Below, in pieces: positions 55,026 to 63,926 of a DNA stretch of 64,000 bases (the first letter of the stretch is position 1; each line of letters starts with the position of its first letter). This DNA is from Undibacterium umbellatum (lineage in GTDB: Bacteria; Pseudomonadota; Gammaproteobacteria; Burkholderiales; Burkholderiaceae_D): positions 682,001-746,000 of the forward strand of contig NZ_JACOFX010000001.1 in the NCBI RefSeq assembly GCF_014284125.1. Reading direction: 5' to 3'. Position numbers and translations under genes: made by a program. The notes beneath the pieces are model-generated. The model did no database searches. It was not told the DNA's origin and saw only the letters and a list, made by a program, of their open reading frames with translations.

Positions 55026-57263
55026 TCAATTCCTGCGCACTTCCAGCACGCCACTGACTTCATGCAACACATGCAGTGCCTTTTGCAACTGAGTCGTGCC
55101 ACCTATCTCTACAGTAAACGACATACGCGCCTGTGCTTTTGCACTCTGGGTATTGACGCCTATTACATTGATCTTTTCGCGGGAAAATACTTCAGAAATA
55201 TCACGCAATAAACCTTGCCTATCCTGCGCCAGCACGAAAATATCCACGGGATAAACCGTGTCCTTGCCATGATCACCCCAGGTAGTTTGTATCACCCGCT
55301 CTGGCGCCTTATTGCGCATCTCGGCGAAATTCTTGCAACTCAAGCGATGTATTGATACACCTTTGCCACGGGTGACAAAGCCAACGATATCATCTGGAGG
55401 TGCTGGCTTGCAGCAGCGCGCCAGTTGCGTCATCAATCCTTCCGTACCTACCACCAGCACGCCCGACTTGGCACCTTGAGTAACGCTGGACGCCCGGCTC
55501 TTATTGGTGAAACTGAGTTCATCAGGCTCAACCTCGGGTACATTTTCCCGCAAGACCGTTTCTATTTGCCTGAGACTGAATTCATCCTTACCAACGGAGA
55601 GGAAGAGATCATTCACATCCGCAAAACCCAGTTTGCGGGCCAGCTCTTCAAGATTGACTGCTGTCTTGCCTTCGCGTTGCAAGGTTTTTTCTACCAGGGC
55701 GCGGCCATTCGACAGGGTTTCCTCCTGATCGATGGCATTGAACCATGCGCGTATCTTGGTACGGGTACGTGTACTGGCAGAATAATCAGGCGAGAGCCAG
55801 TCACGTGATGGGCCAGCCTGAGAAGAGCCAACCTTCAGGGTAATGATTTCTACCGTCTGACCATTTTGCAGCGGCGTGTTCAGCGGCACCATGACATTAT
55901 CAACCCGCGCGCCACGGCAGCGATGGCCAACATCGGTATGCAGGTGATAGGCAAAATCCACAGGCGTGGAATTACAGGGTAGTTCTATGACGCGGGCTTG
56001 CGGGGTCAGCACATAGATTCTGTCATCCAGACTGGCCGCCTTAAGTTTTTCCACCCATTCGCGCTGCAGCTCTTCCTGCTCAACGACGACATCAGTGACG
56101 TCAGTTTTCCAGGCCAGCAATTGCCTGAGCCAGGCGATTTTTTCATCATATTCTTGCGCTGAAAAATTCGAACCACCTGATTCTTTATAGCGCCAGTGTG
56201 CTGCCACACCATATTCGGCAAACTGGTGCATTTCTCGCGTACGTATCTGCACTTCCAGCGGCCTGCCATCCTCCACCACCACGACCGTGTGCAGCGACTT
56301 ATAGCCATTCGGCTTGGGACGGGAAATATAGTCGTCAAATTCCTTGGGTATCGGAACCCAGGCGTTGTGTACTATGCCAAGTACGGTATAGCAATCCTTG
56401 ATGTCATCGACGATGACGCGAAAAGCACGCACGTCATACAGCTCATCAAAATTGACCGACTTGCCCTTCATCTTTTTCCAGATGCTATAGATATGCTTGG
56501 GACGCCCGGACACTTCAGCCTTAATGCCGGCTATCTGCAATTCCTTATTCAGTCTTTCGATCGCATTGACAACAAAGCTCTCGCGCTCCAGGCGCTTTTC
56601 TTCCAGCATCTTGGCAATACGCTTGTATTGCACAGGCTCCAGGAAGCGGAAAGATAGGTCTTCCAGTTCCCATTTGAGTTGCCAGACACCGAGGCGGTTT
56701 GCCAGTGGCGCGTACAAGTCCATGGTTTCACTGGCGTATTGCTGGGCAGCGCCATCTTCGCGCTTGCATTCAGCAAAATACCGCAAGGTAGTTACCCTGG
56801 ACGCCAAACGCACCAGTACTACGCGCATGTCGGTGGCCATGGCCAGCACCATCTTGCGCAGGGTTTCCATCTGGCTGGCGGCTTTTTCAGCAGCGTCTTT
56901 GCCACGGCCAACATCGTGTTGCGTCAAAGCGGCTTCACGCAATTTCATCAGGCGACGTATGCCGGTGACCAGATCGGCGATTTCCTTGCCGAAGCGGATT
57001 TCTATCTGCTCTGCCGCAATCGGGTTCAATTCTGGCAATTCAAACAGGATGGCAGCGATACGGGTATCAACATCAGTACGCAACATGGCCAGTGTAGCCA
57101 CCACGCCATTGACAAACTGCAGGGCGTTTTGCTCAGTGATCACGCATTTACTGGCATACAGCGGCGTCACGTATTCCAGGGCAGCCATGACGCGTTCGGC
57201 GTCGGCCTCGGACAAGCCTTCCAGCAAAGCGGCTTCTGTTGCTGTAGTCGATATTGATACCAT
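55026..57263 (-). CDS. relA: GTP pyrophosphokinase RelA
   Basis: Ribosome-linked (p)ppGpp synthetase of the stringent response. The 745-residue protein has an N-terminal HD-type fold whose catalytic His-Asp pair is lost (AAILFELPELNP where SpoT has HD), so it should not hydrolyse (p)ppGpp. The synthetase has YDVRAFRVIVDD and the acidic EFDDYIS (about residue 308) that marks RelA rather than bifunctional Rel/SpoT (RxKD). TGS (about 405-465), helical/zinc-finger (CCKPAPPDD) and ACT (about 668-745) domains follow. It is the third gene after an alpha/beta hydrolase and ridA, 5 bp from ridA. Confidence 0.96.
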   Translation of the reverse strand: MVSISTTATEAALLEGLSEADAERVMAALEYVTPLYASKCVITEQNALQFVNGVVATLAMLRTDVDTRIAAILFELPELNPIAAEQIEIRFGKEIADLVTGIRRLMKLREAALTQHDVGRGKDAAEKAASQMETLRKMVLAMATDMRVVLVRLASRVTTLRYFAECKREDGAAQQYASETMDLYAPLANRLGVWQLKWELEDLSFRFLEPVQYKRIAKMLEEKRLERESFVVNAIERLNKELQIAGIKAEVSGRPKHIYSIWKKMKGKSVNFDELYDVRAFRVIVDDIKDCYTVLGIVHNAWVPIPKEFDDYISRPKPNGYKSLHTVVVVEDGRPLEVQIRTREMHQFAEYGVAAHWRYKESGGSNFSAQEYDEKIAWLRQLLAWKTDVTDVVVEQEELQREWVEKLKAASLDDRIYVLTPQARVIELPCNSTPVDFAYHLHTDVGHRCRGARVDNVMVPLNTPLQNGQTVEIITLKVGSSQAGPSRDWLSPDYSASTRTRTKIRAWFNAIDQEETLSNGRALVEKTLQREGKTAVNLEELARKLGFADVNDLFLSVGKDEFSLRQIETVLRENVPEVEPDELSFTNKSRASSVTQGAKSGVLVVGTEGLMTQLARCCKPAPPDDIVGFVTRGKGVSIHRLSCKNFAEMRNKAPERVIQTTWGDHGKDTVYPVDIFVLAQDRQGLLRDISEVFSREKINVIGVNTQSAKAQARMSFTVEIGGTTQLQKALHVLHEVSGVLEVRRN

Positions 57264-57268
57264 ATGAT

Positions 57269-57619
57269 TTATATCTGCGCTGCAGTGACAACGACCTCTA
57301 TAAGCCAGTCAGGATTGGCCAGTCTGGCTTCTACCGTGGCACGTGGTGGCGAATTACCCTGGGCGACCCAGGCATCCCATACCTGGTTCATGCTACCTAT
57401 CAGACTGATGTCAGACAAGAATATCTGGCAACTGAGTATGCGCGACTTGTCGCTACCCGCTTCTGCCAGCAAGCGGTCAATATGAGCCAGCACTTGTGCC
57501 GTTTGCCCTGCTATATCCTGAGTGGCGTCGTCTGGAATTTGCCCGGCAAGATAAACGACCTTATTAAAAATCGCGGTTTCGGACAAACGCGGGCCTACGT
57601 GAAATCTTTGGATACTCAT
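57269..57619 (-). CDS. RidA family protein
   Basis: A 116-residue trimer-forming protein of the YjgF/YER057c/UK114 family. Canonical members hydrolyse reactive enamine/imine intermediates released by PLP enzymes. The active-site arginine is present in SPPRATVEARLANP and the Glu in IEVVVTAAQI; the N-terminal AIFNKVVYLAGQIPDD block fits one of the Rid subfamilies. It lies 7 bp after the alpha/beta hydrolase and 5 bp before relA, so all three share a transcript. Confidence 0.93.
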   Translation of the reverse strand: MSIQRFHVGPRLSETAIFNKVVYLAGQIPDDATQDIAGQTAQVLAHIDRLLAEAGSDKSRILSCQIFLSDISLIGSMNQVWDAWVAQGNSPPRATVEARLANPDWLIEVVVTAAQI

Positions 57620-57626
57620 ATTTTTC

Positions 57627-58496
57627 TTAATTTTGGTTCAATAAAAAATCAACCGCTACCGCGATCTGCTCAGGCTGAAGGAAAGTTGGTGCATGGCCCA
57701 CGCCAGCGAACTCTACCAACCGGGCACGCGGACCACGCTGCATCATCGCTTGCGCAGATTCTGCAGTCAGCAAATCAGATTCTGCCCCACGCACCAGCAA
57801 AGTCGGGCAACTTATCGCGTCATACGCCGCCCACAGCATGGTTTGGGCAATTGCCGCCAGTTCTGGCGTGCTGGCCTTGATAGGTTGGGCCAGACCGAGA
57901 TCATAGTGTCGCACCCACTGCCCTTGCTCATTTTGACGTAAGACATCGCGCGCCAGCTTTTCCCACTGAGCCTCACTGTGAGGGCCAAAAGAAATCGAAA
58001 TGGCCTTTATATAAGCCTGCGCCTCATCAAAGCTTTCAAAGCGCACGTCTTGACCTATGTATTCACCTATCCTGGCCAAAGCTTCAGGATTAAGCACTGG
58101 CCCCACATCATTCAACACGAGTTTTTTGATGGGATTGTCAGGCAAACTCGCAAGACTCATGCCTATCAATCCCCCCATGGATGTACCAAACCAGTGCACG
58201 GTTTCGGCTTCCAGCCTGGCCAGCAAGCTGACCATATCACTGACATATTGCGGTATCTGGTAATGCATGGGATTGCGCAAACGGCCTGAATAACCGCGCC
58301 CGACCACATCCGGGCATACCACGCGGTACTCCTGGCACAGTGCTACGGCCAGGGAATCAAAGTCCTCAGCCACTCGCGTCACACCGTGGACACAGACTAA
58401 TACCTTGGGATTAAGCGGGTCACCCCACTCTTTGTAAGACATGGTGTGCAAGCCGGTAGGCGAGATACATTGCACTGATTTGCGTCTGGCCTGCAT
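57627..58496 (-). CDS. alpha/beta hydrolase
   Basis: A 289-residue alpha/beta-fold hydrolase. The oxyanion-side motif is VCVHGVTR, the nucleophile elbow GTSMGG holds the Ser (about residue 126), the Asp follows in GAESDLLT and the His in GVGHAPTF. A helical cap lies between. An esterase, lactonase or C-C hydrolase could look like this; substrate not known. First gene of the hydrolase-ridA-relA operon. Confidence 0.9.
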   Translation of the reverse strand: MQARRKSVQCISPTGLHTMSYKEWGDPLNPKVLVCVHGVTRVAEDFDSLAVALCQEYRVVCPDVVGRGYSGRLRNPMHYQIPQYVSDMVSLLARLEAETVHWFGTSMGGLIGMSLASLPDNPIKKLVLNDVGPVLNPEALARIGEYIGQDVRFESFDEAQAYIKAISISFGPHSEAQWEKLARDVLRQNEQGQWVRHYDLGLAQPIKASTPELAAIAQTMLWAAYDAISCPTLLVRGAESDLLTAESAQAMMQRGPRARLVEFAGVGHAPTFLQPEQIAVAVDFLLNQN

Positions 58497-58701
58497 GGAT
58501 TTTCCTCGTGAACAGTATTTTTACTAGCGCATATGAACGACATTTTACCGTTCGTTGAGCTTAAAATCATTGTTAACTGTTGGAATGCATGTTTTTTAGA
58601 CAAATTGAAACTTGCAGCCACTGGCATTAATACTATATACACCATGTACGAATAGCAGTTTTTTTGCGTCCCTTGCACAAAACCACACTTCAGGAGTCAG
58701 C

Positions 58702-59496
58702 ATGTCAGCATCGTCCCTCAAAGGCAAAACCGCACTGGTTACAGGTTCCACTTCTGGCATAGGGCTGGGTATTGCCCGTTGCCTGGCTTCAGAAGGCGCA
58801 AATATCGTCTTCAACGGTTTTGGCGACAGGCAAGAGATACAGATCCTGCAAAATGCCGTTGAAAACGAATTCGCGGTAAAAACGGCCTATCACAATGCTG
58901 ACATGAGCAAGGCAATAGAAATTGAAGCCATGATGAGCTTTGCCAACACGACTTTTGGTGGCATTGATATCCTGGTCAACAATGCCGGGATACAGCATGT
59001 CGCCAATATTGAAGACTTCCCGGTAGAAAAATGGGATGCCATCATTGCCATCAACCTCACCTCCAGCTTCCACACCACCCGCCTGGCCTTGCCATATATG
59101 AAGCAAAAGAACTGGGGGCGCATCATCAATCTGGCATCCGTCCATGGCCTGGTTGCTTCTGCACAAAAATCTGCCTACGTGGCGGCCAAACATGGTCTGG
59201 TCGGCTTTACCAAAACCACGGCACTGGAAACAGCACAAACAGGCATTACATGTAATGCCATCTGTCCCGGCTGGGTATTAACACCGCTGGTGCAAAAACA
59301 GGTAGATGCACGAGCTGAAAGAGATGGCGTCGATAACGATACGGCCAAAAAGTTGTTATTAGCTGAAAAACAACCATCCGGCGAGTTCGTCACACCTGAA
59401 CAATTAGGTGCTTTAGCAGTATTCTTTTGCAGCGATGCCGCCAGCCAGATACGCGGTGTTGCCTGGAATATGGATGGTGGCTGGGTCGCCCAGTAA
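58702..59496 (+). CDS. bdhA: 3-hydroxybutyrate dehydrogenase
   Basis: NAD-dependent oxidation of D-3-hydroxybutyrate to acetoacetate. The 264-residue SDR has GSTSGIG (cofactor, residues about 15-21), NNAGIQHV, the Ser-Tyr-Lys site (NLASVHG, SAYVAAKHG) and the family pattern ICPGWVLTPLVQKQ, plus an Asn/Gly after strand 2 suited to NAD. The ATG at 58702 has AGGAG 5 bp upstream. Together with the CoA-transferase genes at 60-61.6 kb it forms the usual route from polyhydroxybutyrate products to acetoacetyl-CoA. Confidence 0.93.
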   Translation: MSASSLKGKTALVTGSTSGIGLGIARCLASEGANIVFNGFGDRQEIQILQNAVENEFAVKTAYHNADMSKAIEIEAMMSFANTTFGGIDILVNNAGIQHVANIEDFPVEKWDAIIAINLTSSFHTTRLALPYMKQKNWGRIINLASVHGLVASAQKSAYVAAKHGLVGFTKTTALETAQTGITCNAICPGWVLTPLVQKQVDARAERDGVDNDTAKKLLLAEKQPSGEFVTPEQLGALAVFFCSDAASQIRGVAWNMDGGWVAQ

Positions 59497-59621
59497 TATA
59501 TAGCGCAACTGATCGTTAGTTGCCCTGCCGAAGAACGAGAATGCGACACTGACAATTTTTGCTTTCGTCGCATTTTCTTCAGATGTATAGTGTTGGGACA
59601 CCATTTAAACGGGAGACTTTC

Positions 59622-60146
59622 ATGCATATACTTGTCCGCCTTATCGGCATTTCAGTCATGGGCATGACGACTGCCACCTGCCTTGCCGCCGACAAAATGA
59701 AACCCGGCCTTTGGGAAATGACGATGAAGTCAGATGCCATGAAGGCCATGCCCAAGATCCCTCCTGAGCAACTGGAAAAAATGAAGCAGATGGGTATCAA
59801 AATGCCGGACATGCAAAATGGCGCAATGGTACATAAGATTTGCTACACCAAGGAAATGGTAGAGCAAGAAAAACCACCTGCCAGCGGTCGCGAACAGCAA
59901 TGTCAAAGCAAGAATTTCAGCCGCTCAGGCAACGCCTATTCCGGCGACATTATCTGCGACATGCCAGAGATGAAAGGCACAGGAAATGTCAAAGGTAGCA
60001 TCAGCCAGGACAGCATGACTTCAGTTTATGATTTCAAGGGTGTATCTCACGGCAAGCCGTATACCCAGCATATGGAAACCACAGGAAAGTGGTTGGGAAG
60101 CGATTGCGGCGATGTGAAGCCACCGATGATGCCACCGAAAAAATAG
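59622..60146 (+). CDS. DUF3617 family secreted protein
   Basis: A 174-residue exported protein with a signal peptide (cleavage probably after CLAA) and the DUF3617 opening KPGLWEMTMK. The mature part is rich in Met and Lys, has Cys pairs at CYTK and EQQCQ, and CDMP and DCGDV, likely disulfide-bonded, and ends in a PPMMPPKK tail. Members are widespread in beta- and gammaproteobacteria with no known role. The ATG at 59622 follows GGGAG. A strong terminator comes 22 bp after the stop. Confidence 0.87.
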   Translation: MHILVRLIGISVMGMTTATCLAADKMKPGLWEMTMKSDAMKAMPKIPPEQLEKMKQMGIKMPDMQNGAMVHKICYTKEMVEQEKPPASGREQQCQSKNFSRSGNAYSGDIICDMPEMKGTGNVKGSISQDSMTSVYDFKGVSHGKPYTQHMETTGKWLGSDCGDVKPPMMPPKK

Positions 60147-60168
60147 ATCTACCTGAAGCCATATACCA

Positions 60169-60202
60169 AATCAAAAAGCCGCTGATCAGCGGCTTTTTGA
60201 TT
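60169..60202. terminator. perfect bidirectional terminator
   Basis: A 34-bp perfect palindrome, AATCAAAAAGCCGCTGA and its complement, with A5 and T5 flanks. It ends the DUF3617 gene and the convergent CoA-transferase operon. Confidence 0.96.
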
Positions 60203-60219
60203 CCAAAACGAATTGCACA

Positions 60220-60861
60220 TCAGGAAACAGCACTGACGTCCAGCGTTGCCTCAGTCTTGGCAATGATTTCTTCCTTGCTGACGCCAGTCGCCAACTCCAC
60301 CAGCTTCAATCCTGCCGGAGTAACATCAATCACACCGAGGTCAGTAATAATACGGTTCACGACAGCCACGCCCGTCAGAGGCAAATTACAAGCCTTAAGG
60401 ATTTTATGGGCATCGCCCTTGGCGACATGCTCCATCAAGACAACTACGCGACCTACCCCGGCCACCAGATCCATGGCACCGCCCATACCCTTGACCATTT
60501 TGCCGGGAATCATCCAGTTGGCCAGATCGCCATGTTCGCTGACCTGCATCGCCCCCAGAATAGCCAGATTGATCTTGCCGCCGCGTATCATGGCGAAAGA
60601 GTCAGCCGAGCTGAATATGGACGAGCCAGGCAAGGTGGTTACCGTTTGCTTGCCAGCGTTGATCATGTCGGGATCAACTTCTTCTTCTGTCGGGAAAGGG
60701 CCTATGCCCAGCAAGCCGTTTTCAGACTGCAACCAGACTTCCATGCCTTGCGGCACGTGATTGGCGACCATCGTCGGCAATCCTATACCCAGATTGACGT
60801 AAAAGCCGTCTTGCAGTTCTTGTGCTGCACGCGCAGCCATTTCATCACGATTCCATGCCAT
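60220..60861 (-). CDS. scoB: 3-oxoacid CoA-transferase subunit B
   Basis: Catalytic subunit that moves CoA from succinyl-CoA to acetoacetate. The 213-residue protein has [14 protein letters not shown] and the active-site glutamate in [10 protein letters not shown] (about residue 48), the typical SENG motif. [17 protein letters not shown] and [11 protein letters not shown] are also conserved. AGGAG precedes the ATG. It follows scoA by 18 bp. Acetoacetyl-CoA can then enter the thiolase step. Confidence 0.95.
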   Translation of the reverse strand: MAWNRDEMAARAAQELQDGFYVNLGIGLPTMVANHVPQGMEVWLQSENGLLGIGPFPTEEEVDPDMINAGKQTVTTLPGSSIFSSADSFAMIRGGKINLAILGAMQVSEHGDLANWMIPGKMVKGMGGAMDLVAGVGRVVVLMEHVAKGDAHKILKACNLPLTGVAVVNRIITDLGVIDVTPAGLKLVELATGVSKEEIIAKTEATLDVSAVS

Positions 60862-60879
60862 GTCTTGTCTCCTGCTATC

Positions 60880-61581
60880 TTAATTCGATGGGCGTACGGT
60901 ACGCTGTTCTATACGTTTTTCCGGATTGGCATTGACGACGATGCGCTGTACGAAAATACCTGGCGTGTGGACTTCATCCGGGTCCAGCTCGCCAATTTCT
61001 ACCAGCACCTCGACCTCGGCTACGGTGATCTTGCCAGCCATCGCTACATTCGGGTTAAAGTTGCGCGCGGTCTTGCGATACACCAGGTTACCGGCCTTGT
61101 CAGCCTTCCAGGCTTTGACCAGAGATACGTCAGATACCAGTGAACGTTCCATCACATATTTCTGACCATCGAACTCGCGGATTTCCTTACCATCTGCAAC
61201 AATAGTGCCGACGCCAGTTTTGGTGAAAAAGGCCGGGATACCCGCACCGCCAGCACGCAATTTTTCTGCCAGGGTGCCTTGAGGCGTGAATTCCAGTTCC
61301 AGCTCGCCAGCCAGGTATTGGCGCTCGAACTCCTTGTTTTCGCCGACATAGGAAGAAATCATTTTCTTGATCTGGCGCGTCGTCAACAACTGCCCTAGTC
61401 CAAAGCCATCGACACCGGCATTATTTGAAATGGCTGTCAGCTCCTTGACGCCAGAATCGCGCAGGGCAGCAATCAGCGCCTCAGGTATACCACACAGTCC
61501 GAAACCGCCCACGGCGATGGTCTGGCCGTCTTTAATAATACCAGCCAGAGCACTAGCTGCGTCAGGATAAACTTTGTCCAT
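60880..61581 (-). CDS. scoA: 3-oxoacid CoA-transferase subunit A
   Basis: Partner subunit of ScoB. The 233-residue protein shows the CoA-binding GGFGLCGIPEALI (about residues 26-38), NNAGVDGFGLGQLL and the GTIVADGKE block. A purine-rich GGAGAGGGG precedes the ATG. Divergent from the PAS-LuxR regulator gene, which may control this operon. Confidence 0.95.
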   Translation of the reverse strand: MDKVYPDAASALAGIIKDGQTIAVGGFGLCGIPEALIAALRDSGVKELTAISNNAGVDGFGLGQLLTTRQIKKMISSYVGENKEFERQYLAGELELEFTPQGTLAEKLRAGGAGIPAFFTKTGVGTIVADGKEIREFDGQKYVMERSLVSDVSLVKAWKADKAGNLVYRKTARNFNPNVAMAGKITVAEVEVLVEIGELDPDEVHTPGIFVQRIVVNANPEKRIEQRTVRPSN

Positions 61582-61760
61582 ATTGTCCCCTCTCCAGGTT
61601 GTAAATCGATATTTCTTTTGTCAAATGGTTGCCTGCAACTTACCGCAAACAGCCAAACAAATCATTAGTCTTACAGGATATGATGCTGCGTTATACTGCG
61701 CAATACCGTAAAAATACGCCTTTACTACATCAATTGCACCAATGTCAGCGGAACCTGGAA

Positions 61761-62321
61761 ATGAATGTCGTACAGCCTATCGATTTTGAATCCATATTTC
61801 AACACGCACCTGTTGGTATGTGCGTATCGCAAAACCGCATTATCCAAGCCTGCAATGATGATCTTGCCAATATGTTTGGCTATCAAAAAGATGAATTGCT
61901 AGGGCAGTCTTTTCTGGTACTCTACCCTAGTCCTGACGAATTTGAACGTACCGGCGCACGCATCACTCCGATCATGAATGCCAAGGGCTATTATTCTGAT
62001 GAACGCATCATGAAGCGCGCAAATCAAGACCTTTTCTGGTGCCATGTTTCTGGTCGAGGCCTTAACAAGGACAATCCGCATGCAGCTGGCATCTGGACTT
62101 TTGAAGACCTGAGTTCCAAACGCCCGGTCACGGCAGAACTAACGCCGCGTGAACGTGAAATCGCCGCCCTGCTGGTAGAAGGTAAAACCAGCAAGCTTAT
62201 CGCCCGCCAGATTAACCTTAGCCCAAGAACGGTAGAAATGCACAGGGCAAAACTGATGCGCAAATTCAATTCAGCGACATCCAGCGAACTGGTGCACAAG
62301 TTGCTGGGCATCATGCGCTGA
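61761..62321 (+). CDS. PAS domain LuxR-type transcriptional regulator
   Basis: A 186-residue regulator with an N-terminal PAS sensor (about residues 8-110, FQHAPVGMCVSQNRIIQACN, then FGYQKDELLGQSFLVLYPS) and a C-terminal LuxR helix-turn-helix (about 120-186, LTPREREIAALLVEGKTSKLIARQ, SPRTVEMHRAKLMRKF). There is no receiver domain, so a small molecule or cofactor bound in the PAS domain probably sets its activity. The ATG at 61761 places the PAS domain at the start; the frame is open to 61629. Divergent from scoA, so control of the ketone-body genes is a reasonable guess. Confidence 0.87.
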   Translation: MNVVQPIDFESIFQHAPVGMCVSQNRIIQACNDDLANMFGYQKDELLGQSFLVLYPSPDEFERTGARITPIMNAKGYYSDERIMKRANQDLFWCHVSGRGLNKDNPHAAGIWTFEDLSSKRPVTAELTPREREIAALLVEGKTSKLIARQINLSPRTVEMHRAKLMRKFNSATSSELVHKLLGIMR

Positions 62322-62391
62322 ACTGCCAAGTTCCTCAAAGTGCCTGAGTCGGCACCTGGCTTGCTTCATTGGCGCAAGCTCAAACTCAAAT

Positions 62392-62853
62392 TCAAACCTT
62401 CACAGCTTTATTTTTACGCTTTGAGACTTTGATTTCACTCAGTTTTTGCTTGATTGCTTCGGGCAAGGTCTCAGATTTACCTGTCTCGGCTGATACCCAG
62501 ACTACCTTGGCACCACCTTCTGCATACAGGGCATAACCATCACCGACTGAACGCATTTCCTGCATGGTTTCAAAACTGCTGCGGCCTGCTGCACCGATGT
62601 AGGTGCAAACTTCCACCTGCCCCGGATATTTCAACGGTTTTTTGAAAGTGCAATAGGCATTGACGATGACAGGGCCATTGCCAGCCTCGTCCGGCAGGCA
62701 ACCCATCATGCTCAGCCACTCTATACGCGCCTGCTCCATATAGCGGAAATAGACGGTATTGTTGACATGGCCCATGGCATCCATATCGCCCCACCGGATA
62801 GGAATGGTGACGGTATAGACCAGCTTCTTTTCCGTAACCTTGTTCTCTATCAT
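62392..62853 (-). CDS. hot-dog fold acyl-CoA thioesterase
   Basis: A 153-residue thioesterase of the 4-hydroxybenzoyl-CoA/YbgC type. The catalytic Asp lies in IRWGDMDAMGHVNN, followed by YFRYMEQARIEWL. The substrate is probably a short or medium acyl-CoA. Its ATG overlaps the SDR stop by 4 bp (ATGA), so the two are coupled, suggesting both act on the same acyl chain. Confidence 0.9.
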   Translation of the reverse strand: MIENKVTEKKLVYTVTIPIRWGDMDAMGHVNNTVYFRYMEQARIEWLSMMGCLPDEAGNGPVIVNAYCTFKKPLKYPGQVEVCTYIGAAGRSSFETMQEMRSVGDGYALYAEGGAKVVWVSAETGKSETLPEAIKQKLSEIKVSKRKNKAVKV

Positions 62854-63626
62854 TGCACGCTCATACCATCATCTGCAGTGACTATGGCACCATTGAGGAA
62901 ACGTGATTCTTCAGCCGCCAGCAAAAGCAGCAAACCATCGAGATCTTCAGGTGTGCCAACACGTTTTCTTGGCAACATGTCGACCAGTTTTTGGCCAGCG
63001 TCTGTAGAAAAATAATCTGAATTGATTTCAGTAGAAATATAGCCAGGGCAAATCGCATTCACGTTAATGCCATACTTGCCCCACTCTACCGCCATGGCCT
63101 TGGTCATGTGTACGACCGCAGCTTTGCTCATGCAGTAAATGCCTATTTGCGGCAATACCCGCAAACCGGCAACCGAAGCGATGTTGATGATGCGATGTTG
63201 CTTTTTAGGATCACCCTTGTGGCGGGCGATCATGCGCTTGGCAGCTTCCTGCGCCACAAAGAAAGCACCACGCTGATTGGTATCCATGACATAGGCATAA
63301 TCGTCGGGCGTAACATCGACCAGGCGTTGCGTGGTTGATACACCAGAGTTATTGATGAGGATATCGATAGGACCAGCCTCTGTCTCTGCATGGGCAATGG
63401 CTGATTTGATGCTGCCATAATCCGTAACATCGAGAGCAACCACGTGAGCCGCACCACCTTCAGATTCGATTTCGGCACGCAATTCTTTAAGCCTGTCTAT
63501 GCGCCGCGATGCCAGCACGACTTGTGCGCCTGCCTGCGCCAGAATTTTTGCAAATCGTGCGCCAAGACCACTGGAAGCACCAGTAACCAGTGCAATCTTG
63601 CCTTCGAAATTGACTTCTATGCCCAT
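62850..63626 (-). CDS. SDR family oxidoreductase
   Basis: A 258-residue classical SDR: GASSGLG cofactor motif (about residues 16-22), SRRIDRL after strand 2 (suggesting NADP), NNSGV, catalytic IASVAG Ser and YCMSKAA Tyr-Lys, then ICPGYISTEIN. A 3-hydroxyacyl dehydrogenase or ketoreductase activity would fit its translational coupling with the thioesterase. Exact substrate unknown. Confidence 0.9.
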   Translation of the reverse strand: MGIEVNFEGKIALVTGASSGLGARFAKILAQAGAQVVLASRRIDRLKELRAEIESEGGAAHVVALDVTDYGSIKSAIAHAETEAGPIDILINNSGVSTTQRLVDVTPDDYAYVMDTNQRGAFFVAQEAAKRMIARHKGDPKKQHRIINIASVAGLRVLPQIGIYCMSKAAVVHMTKAMAVEWGKYGINVNAICPGYISTEINSDYFSTDAGQKLVDMLPRKRVGTPEDLDGLLLLLAAEESRFLNGAIVTADDGMSVQ

Positions 63627-63926
63627 CTGACTCTCCGCAATATTTGGAATAAATTCACTAATCTATAAGACTCTATGATGACATACTGATTATGCTTGTG
63701 TTGTATGGATTTGAATTACTTGGCGATTTTTAAAGAAATTTTCCGGCTATTTTGTATGATCTTGATGCATACCAAAGTTGGCTCTGCGATAATTCTGTGT
63801 ATTTTGTACATCCACAACAATAAAAATTCGAGCACACCCTCGCTTGCGCAATACATGGGTAGCAGATAACATGCTGACAGCAAATAAGCACGCTCGTTCG
63901 AAAATCTTCAGAAAGTGAAAAAAGCC
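63627..63926. other. divergent promoter region before ETF:ubiquinone oxidoreductase
   Basis: About 300 bp with no gene. AT-rich near 63640-63770. Promoter-like hexamers exist (TATGAT near 63756), but no site is convincing. Confidence 0.4.
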
